Shown: positions 58,309-64,000 of the stretch, piece by piece | How the letters are laid out: every line of letters starts with the position of its first letter | Position numbering within the stretch: position 1 is the stretch's first letter | Source: Tetracladium setigerum | Lineage: Eukaryota > Ascomycota > Leotiomycetes > Helotiales | Length of the DNA stretch: 64,000 nucleotides | Direction: 5' to 3' | Assembly (NCBI GenBank): GCA_031472005.1 | Contig: PZJY01000007.1 | Location: 248,001 to 312,000, forward strand | Made by a program: the position numbers and the translations under genes | Notes under the pieces: generated by a model | Database searches by the model: none | Seen by the model: only the letters and a program-made list of their open reading frames with translations | What the model was told of the DNA's origin: nothing

Positions 58309-59810
58309 GATGGAATCCGAGATGCTGTCGTTGGTGGTGGTGCTGTTGTTGTTGTTGACGATGGCGATGGTCGTGACGGTGACGGGGATGGTGGCGATGC
58401 TGACAAGAAGTCACTGCAACAAGTCGGAGAGCAGAGATGTTGATCAATCTGTGTCTATCTGTCTCTTCTCCTTTTCTTTTGCCGTGGGATCGGGTTTATT
58501 TATGTGTTTGCATTCATTGACTTGTCAGTGATAGTGACCGGGTAAGGCAGGAAAGGAGAGGTCTGTTCTTGGTGACAATACTCCAACCTGACATATCCCA
58601 GAGTTCTGATTCACCCATCCCGTGTCCTATCTGTCCCCTTTCTCTATCAAAAGATAAACTTTAATTGCCTATCCGAGTAAGTAGCAGGAGGAGTAGGAGG
58701 AGGTGGAGGTGGAGCTGCAATTGTCAGGCCGGCGAATGGAGTAGACGGTCGGTATCTCCCAATTCCACTTGATTTAGAAGTCAGCTTGGTCTAGCGATAA
58801 GCAGGAGTTCTAAGGAACACGCGTGTGTAAGTTGATTGATGTGTTTGCATAACAAAGTCCCGAATAAAATGGGATTTGGCGGGTCGTCCGGGGTCACAGG
58901 GGGCTGCAAGCGTGGCTGGGATCTGGGAGGAGCCCCGGCCTTGGCGCTGCCACGCGACTCAGGCGGCATGCATGGTGATAAGGTTTGCTTAACTAACACC
59001 TCCTCCCTCTTCTTTACTCACTCCTCCGTCACTCCTCCCTCACTCCTCCCTCACTCCTCCTGCGCCCTCCTCTCTCCTCCTCTCTGTATTACTTGGGTAA
59101 AGTAGGTACTTTGGCTCCTCCCTCCTCGCTTAGCCCTTTCTCGCTTAACACTCCTCTGCTCCTCGCTTCCTCCTTGATACTGAAACAATACTGCTATACT
59201 CCCTCCTCCTAGTTCTCCTACTCCTATTATTACACTTTTCTCCACCCCTTTCACTCTCATTATCCTATATCTCCGTGCTCCACATATCTCTCCTCCTCCT
59301 CCCTCTTCCCCTGCCCAGCCATGACGCTTTTCGGCTGCACCTATCCGGACTCATCCTGGTCTCTACTCAACTTTGTCGATTTCCCCAACTTTCATACTCA
59401 AATATGAACCTCTCACAATATCCCACTATCCCACCTTCGAATAGTTGACGTCTGAATTCTGATAACAGCAAGTTGAACAAGGTTGACCTGACCTAGTGGG
59501 CCGCCTTGAACGGCGCTCCTCCACCCCAAAATATGCAGATCGCCTTCCTCTCCCCAGTTCTCGTAGAGCACCTCCTGCGAGAACGGCGACATATTTCCTT
59601 AAGTACAACCTGCTGGGCCCTTGATGAGTGAGGAAACAATCTATTTCACATCTTCATTCTCCCCAATTCCAAACCTCCAAGTACATCTCCAAGTACATAT
59701 CGTCAACCACAAATCTCCTCCACCTCACCTACTTTATACCACCACTCCCTTCCGACCTTGGATCCAACCACAAATTCTTCCCCCAATTCTCCTCAAAAAC
59801 AACCGCCAAA
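58309..59810. other. Divergent promoter region rich in CTCCTCC
   Basis: Shared upstream DNA of the transporter and aldolase genes. It contains GGAGGAG at 58686-58710 and a dense array of CTCCTCC and CACTCCTCC words from about 58995 to 59310. No gene is supported here. Confidence 0.55.
58995..59310. repeat. CTCCTCC/CACTCCTCC-rich low-complexity array
   Basis: More than ten CTCCTCC or CTCCTCG words in about 300 bases, including three consecutive CCTCACTCCT units near 59030-59060. Similar words in reverse orientation (GGAGGAG) occur upstream of the dioxygenase gene at 62.1-62.6 kb. Confidence 0.7.
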
Positions 59811-60626
59811 ATGACTGTCGCTGTTGAAAAATATGCCACCGCCCACACCACAACCGTCAAGAATCCTCGCTTACGCCTCCTCAACAAGCTCCGCGATGGA
59901 GAATACCCTCTCATGACCTTCATGGCCATCCCCTCCGTCCGACAAGCTCAAATCGTCTCCCTCACCGGTCTCGACGGCATCATCATCGACTGCGAACATG
60001 GCCACATCTCCGACGACTCCATGCACAACTCCGTCGCAGCCATTTCCGCCCTCGGCGTCTCCCCCATCATCCGCATTCGCGGTCCCGCCCACGACATCCT
60101 CAAGCGCGCTCTCGACACCGGCGCACACGGTGTCATGGTCCCTCAGGTCAACAACGCAGAGGAAGCCTACCAGATCGTGCAATCGTCGAAATTCCCACCT
60201 CAAGGTGTTCGTGGTCAGGGCTCCGCATTCCCCGCCATTGGTCACGGGCTCACAACACCCGAGTACATGAAATCTGCCAACGAGACCATTCTCACCATGA
60301 TCCAGATTGAGACCCGTGCGGGTGTTGAGAATGTTGATGCTATTGCTGCTGTGCCAGGTGTGGATGTCGTGTTCATCGGTCCCAATGATCTTGCGCAGGC
60401 GCTGCTGGGTTATACACCTGCGCGGGGTGATGAGCCGGAGTTTGTCGCGGCTATGGATAAGATTGTGGCTGCTGCGAAGAAGCATGGGAAGTGGGCTGCG
60501 AGAATGGTAAATGATGGAAAGACGGCCAAGGCAGCGAGGAGTAAGTACGATACCGTTGCTATGACGGGTGATACAAAGGCCATTCAGAATTGGTATATTG
60601 CCGAGTTGGAGGTTGCAAAGTCATGA
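59811..60626 (+). CDS. HpcH/HpaI-family aldolase
   Basis: Single exon, 271 aa, starting at ATG 59811 with a CAAAA-type context. The in-frame extension upstream looks like 5' UTR. Family motifs of class II (metal-dependent) HpcH/HpaI aldolases are clear: LDGIIIDCEHGHISDD, SPIIRIRGPAHD, the Gly-rich DTGAHGVMVPQV, metal-binding Glu in MIQIETRAGVENVDAI, and VDVVFIGPNDLA. Such enzymes cleave 2-keto-3-deoxy or 4-hydroxy-2-ketoacids to pyruvate plus an aldehyde. The exact substrate is unknown. It is cytosolic, with no targeting peptide seen. Neighbours (transporter, RidA, dioxygenase) suggest a catabolic or specialised-metabolism cluster. Confidence 0.9.
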   Translation: MTVAVEKYATAHTTTVKNPRLRLLNKLRDGEYPLMTFMAIPSVRQAQIVSLTGLDGIIIDCEHGHISDDSMHNSVAAISALGVSPIIRIRGPAHDILKRALDTGAHGVMVPQVNNAEEAYQIVQSSKFPPQGVRGQGSAFPAIGHGLTTPEYMKSANETILTMIQIETRAGVENVDAIAAVPGVDVVFIGPNDLAQALLGYTPARGDEPEFVAAMDKIVAAAKKHGKWAARMVNDGKTAKAARSKYDTVAMTGDTKAIQNWYIAELEVAKS

Positions 60627-61332
60627 GCATTGGGAATTGGAATTGGGAAAATAGGCGCGGATGGATTGGCTGCATAGATAGGATCGGTATAATCTTTAGA
60701 ATCAGTATGAATATTATGACATAAACCAATTTCCGTGTCCTTGCACCAGAACGTTTAGGTGAATTACAAATTGTGAGAAAAGCTTGCTGGCGGAATGGGA
60801 TTGCCTAGCATAAAACAATTATTCTAATGTGTGCCACAAAGCTCCGCGTAGCATCTTGAATCATGACCGTCGTTATTTCTAGATTTAATCTTTGTATACA
60901 AGATTGGGTGTGTTGTTTCACCATGCTGTTTACATTTGACCTTGGAGAGACAGTCTTCGAATATTTGTATTGTTAAAAAAAGATAAAAGCTCAGATTCTT
61001 GTTTGAGAGAGTCCTTTGATCATCTCTTATATTGCCAATGAGTTTGATTTGTTCCGAAATCCAAGATTTCATGCTGTTGTTTGATTGTCTTGCTTTCAGT
61101 CAGGTCTCAAAGTTCGGTAGGAAGCTCCAGTCTGCCTAGAATTGCTCTCTGCTTCGGTATTCACTTCCAAATACTTCACTCAGAGAATACGCTGTTCAAA
61201 TGAAGTTCTCAAATGATGAATCAAAGAACTCGGTTGTCTGTTTAAATTTATTTTTTCATTTATTCGTCCCATCTATATTTTCCATCCCAATGTCATCAAA
61301 GTTCACTCCATTCTCCTTTCCCTTTTCTCCCT
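60627..61332. other. Convergent intergenic gap, no gene seen
   Basis: AT-rich 3' flanks of the aldolase and RidA genes. Nothing else is visible. Confidence 0.5.
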
Positions 61333-61869
61333 CTAAGCCTGCGCAATACATTCAATCTCAATAACCGTTCCCTTCCCCGGCGCAACGGCCTGCAAACACG
61401 ACCTCGCTGGCATTGGCTGTGGCAAAAACTCAATATAAACTTCGTTCATGGCAGCGAAATCGGCCATGTCAGCGAGATAGACGTTGTATTTAACGACTTG
61501 TTCGAGGGAGGAGCCGGAGAGTTCTAGGACTTCTTTGAGGTTTTGGAGGACGGTTCTCTGTGAAGTGGGGGATTAATTTAGCTGGGAGAATGGGAAGGGG
61601 AAAGTCGAAGGGGGAAAGGAAGGGAGGTTGTTTTTGGATGGAGAAGGGGGAACGAACTGTTGCGGCTTTGATTTCACCAGTGGCGGTTTGACCTGCGCAG
61701 AAGACGAGGCCGGGGACTTTGACGGCTGGGCCTAGGAGGAGAGACTTGTCAGCTATTTTTCTGGATTTTTGTCTGCCCAAGAGCAGAAAAAGATGTTATT
61801 TTAGAGACAAAACTTACAGTTGTGAGGCTTGGTGGGGAACTTTTCGCTGGAGATGAGTTGGCGAGACAT
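61333..61869 (-). CDS. RidA-family enamine/imine deaminase
   Basis: Three minus-strand exons, 61869-61818, 61731-61658 and 61557-61333, giving 116 aa, slightly below the usual 120-130. RidA (YjgF/UK114) hallmarks: SSEKFPTKPHN, VKVPGLVFCAGQTAT, EVLELSGSSLEQVVKYNVYL, FLPQPMPARSCLQAVAPGKG and IEIECIA. The conserved Arg in PARS and the terminal acidic residue sit where the ligand pocket is formed. RidA proteins hydrolyse reactive 2-aminoacrylate and related enamines produced by PLP enzymes; paralogues in clusters often act on pathway-specific imines. The second donor is GTTCGT, as in one LtrA-gene intron. Confidence 0.9.
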
Positions 61870-62766
61870 TTTGAAGTGTTTGTGAGTTTGAGGGTTTCGT
61901 TGATTGATTGATTGATTGACTTGAGCAGAAGATGAGAAAGACGAATTGACTGAGATGTGAATAGGAATTGAAGATCGAGATAAAAAAGAAAGGGAAGGAG
62001 GAAAGGTTGTTTTTGATCAGAATAAATAATATTATTCAATTGACTACTGACTAGTTGACGTGCCCCTCCATCCAGGAACCCCTCACCTCCGTACTCGCAG
62101 GAGCTATGGAGGGGCGATATGGAGGAGCAGCATCTTCCTCCTCCATCCTATGTGAAGCTTGAGATTATTCATTCTGCACAATTGCTAAGATATTTTAGAT
62201 ATTTTTAATCCACATTAGATATCATTGCATGAGCTGGGCGGCAGTTGGGAGGAGTGGGTGGAGCACTTTGGGAGGAGTGCATGGGAGGAGCTCCTCCCTC
62301 GCCGTTCTCGAAAAGTGGATTTCCCTGACACAAGCTTTAAGCCGTAATCAGTTGATCCACCTTGGAGCATTAATGTCTTCGACCAAGATACCTTGTTCGT
62401 AATATTGCGATAGCAAGTGTTTCTGGGGCAAAAAGAGAGGAGTTTGGGAAATAGGTGGGGGAGGAGGAGGAGGAGAAAGAGGAGAGGAATGAAGGGGCGA
62501 ACTTGTCGACTACTGGAGTCCACACATACTACTCTCTTACACTTTCAAAAGTGTATTATTCCGGCCGGGAGGAGGAGCTGGCTAGCTACGTACTCCAAGT
62601 ATCGCACGATATTCCGCCGTCCTATGGTACGATCATCCTTCCACAGTGAAGACGATTCTCTATATCAAGAAAGGAATTTCTCTCAGGAATTACCCATCAA
62701 CAATCACAAACACATCTCTCAACGATCAACACTTCCTACCTCTTCAAGAAAACAATAACCATCACA
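61870..62766. other. Divergent promoter region rich in GGAGGAG
   Basis: Shared upstream DNA of RidA and the dioxygenase. Contains repeated GGAGGAG/CTCCTCC words at about 62095-62150, 62245-62300 and 62440-62580, and a CCGGCCGG palindrome at 62561-62568. No gene is supported. Confidence 0.55.
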
Positions 62767-64000
62767 ATGACTAAAGCCGCACCCTTCAACCCGCCTTCGG
62801 CATCTCTCCCAAACAAACCATTTGTTCCAGAATGGATTCCTCCTCCAGTTACCAAGCAGACTGAGAACTTCGCTACATTGACTTCAATTGATTTGTCGTT
62901 GATGGACTCGGATGACCCAGCTGTTGTTGCTGGTTTGATTGAGCAAGTCAAGAGAGCTATCCGAGATGATGGTTTCCTTTTCCTTGAGAACTACGGCATT
63001 TCACTTGAGCAGGTACGGGTGTCCAATTCCAACATCATCACCTCAACGTCACTAACCACGTCTTTTTAGCTTCACCGACAATTTGCCATTGCGCAATACG
63101 GTTACCACAACATTAGCGAAGAAGATAAACAAAGACTCCTCTTCGACCCCGAGACAGGAAAATGGTCCGGATACAAGCACCCATACGGATTCAAGGTCAG
63201 TGAAGCCACAATATCTCACGTCTCTATCATTCCCTACACATGCTGATTATCGACCCTCATACAGCGCCAACGAGCAGTCCCCGATGGCATTGAACAATTC
63301 AACTGGTACCAACGCGACTGGGAATCCCTCGACCGCACCCCCAGCGCTCTCCACCCCTTCCTCGACGAAATCAAAGCATTCTGCAACTACCTCACCCAAT
63401 CCGTCAACCGCCGCCTCCTCACCCTCTTCTCGCGCGTCCTCGAGCTCCCAGACGACTATCTCTGGGACAATGTCCAATCACACGGCGGTCCAACCGGCGA
63501 AGGATACTTCCGCCATGCACTTTTCCGACCGGTTGAGAAATCCACTGAAGCTGCTTCCAAGGGTCTGCGTATGCATGGACACACCGATTTTGGATTGACG
63601 ACTCTGCTGTTCTCGGTGCCGATTTCTTGCTTGCAGATTTGGGGGCGCGATGAGCAGTGGTATTATGTTCCATATAAGCCAGGAGCGTTGGTGATCAATA
63701 TTGGTGATACGCTTGAGATTGTGTCGGGTGGTCACTTCAAGGCTACTAGACATCGTGTTTACAAGCCTCCTGTCGATCAATTGAAGGAGGAGCGTTTGTC
63801 TTTGGTTCTGTTCAACAGCTCGGTTGGTGATTTGCGCATGACTCCAGCAGAATGTAAGTTTCCTATCTCCCCCTTCCCTCTGATTCCGAACAACCACCGA
63901 AAAAGGCAAATGTACTAACAAAAGTTTCCCCTCTATAGCATCCCCACTCATCCAACGCGAAGGCTGCATCGAAGAGCAAGGTGTATACAAAGAGTTCAAG
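62767..64000 (+). CDS. 2-oxoglutarate/Fe(II) dioxygenase (IPNS-like), partial
   Basis: Exons 62767-63012, 63070-63195, 63265-63853 and 63939 to beyond the window end, so the C-terminus is missing. The N-terminal DIOX_N-type region includes RAIRDDGFLFLENYGIS. The double-stranded beta-helix core carries the HxD pair in MHGHTDFGLTT, the distal His in KATRHRVYKPP and a supporting Arg two residues later. It resembles isopenicillin-N-synthase-like and flavonoid-type dioxygenases, which hydroxylate, desaturate or cyclise small molecules with O2 and 2-oxoglutarate. Start is ATG 62767 in a CAATC-rich context. It is divergent from RidA and shares its GGAGGAG-rich promoter region. Confidence 0.9.

Noticed and set aside
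59871..60485. 204-aa His/Asp-rich minus-strand ORF
   Set aside because: Antisense shadow of the HpcH/HpaI aldolase gene.
1..64000. tRNA, rRNA and CRISPR features
   Set aside because: I scanned for T-loop-like GGTTCRANNCC words and regular spaced repeats and saw no convincing case. A tRNAscan run would be decisive.

Overview
The window is fungal nuclear DNA. Genes are broken by 45-150 nt GT-AG introns, there are no operons or Shine-Dalgarno sites, intergenic stretches are long and low in complexity, and the proteins are typical of filamentous Ascomycota (Pezizomycotina): 2EXR, Clr5-ankyrin, GPI-anchored GH72, LtrA-type membrane protein and ACS/Dal5-type transporter. A leotiomycete is my best guess, but that is inference.

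Layout. 0.5-3.5 kb: an unknown protein (-) and a 2EXR protein (+). 4.2-7.5 kb: secreted GH35 beta-galactosidase in 8 exons. 9.8-12.1 kb: LtrA-family membrane protein in 12 exons. 14.7-15.4 kb: small acidic nuclear-type protein. 17.7-19.1 kb: unknown coiled-coil protein. 19.1-23.5 kb: gene-free, strongly enriched in TACTGT/ACAGTA words. 23.5-24.5 kb: secreted SMP-30-like beta-propeller (-). 25.56-34.24 kb: a complete Ty1/copia LTR retrotransposon on the minus strand. 34.9-36.2 kb: conserved membrane protein of unknown role. 36.5-38.3 kb: unknown protein (-). 40.1-42.9 kb: a probable cellular reverse-transcriptase gene of the rvt family. 43.8-45 kb: short-chain dehydrogenase. 45.7-47.1 kb: GH72 glucanosyltransferase (-). 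50.3-51.3 kb: secreted alpha-carbonic anhydrase. 51.8-55.4 kb: Clr5-ankyrin protein (-). 56.8-64 kb: ACS/Dal5-like MFS transporter (-), HpcH/HpaI aldolase (+), RidA (-) and a 2-oxoglutarate/Fe(II) dioxygenase (+, cut by the window end), which look like a small metabolic cluster.

Two things stand out. First, the retrotransposon has identical 229-bp LTRs and a perfect 5-bp target duplication, yet its gag-pol carries many stop codons. Between pol and the 3' LTR it also carries about 2.6 kb of extra DNA holding an antisense spliced gene with its own TATA box; this gene encodes an acidic/basic protein with a Zn2Cys6-like cysteine cluster. Second, the rvt-like gene keeps the reverse-transcriptase catalytic aspartates in a non-transposon, intron-containing host gene.

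A technical point affects the annotation. At least five host genes, and probably the antisense cargo gene at three places, need exactly one extra base, always at a homopolymer run. With that base every affected coding length becomes a multiple of three. This looks like systematic homopolymer undercalling rather than gene decay, and the affected genes are annotated as functional with that caveat.
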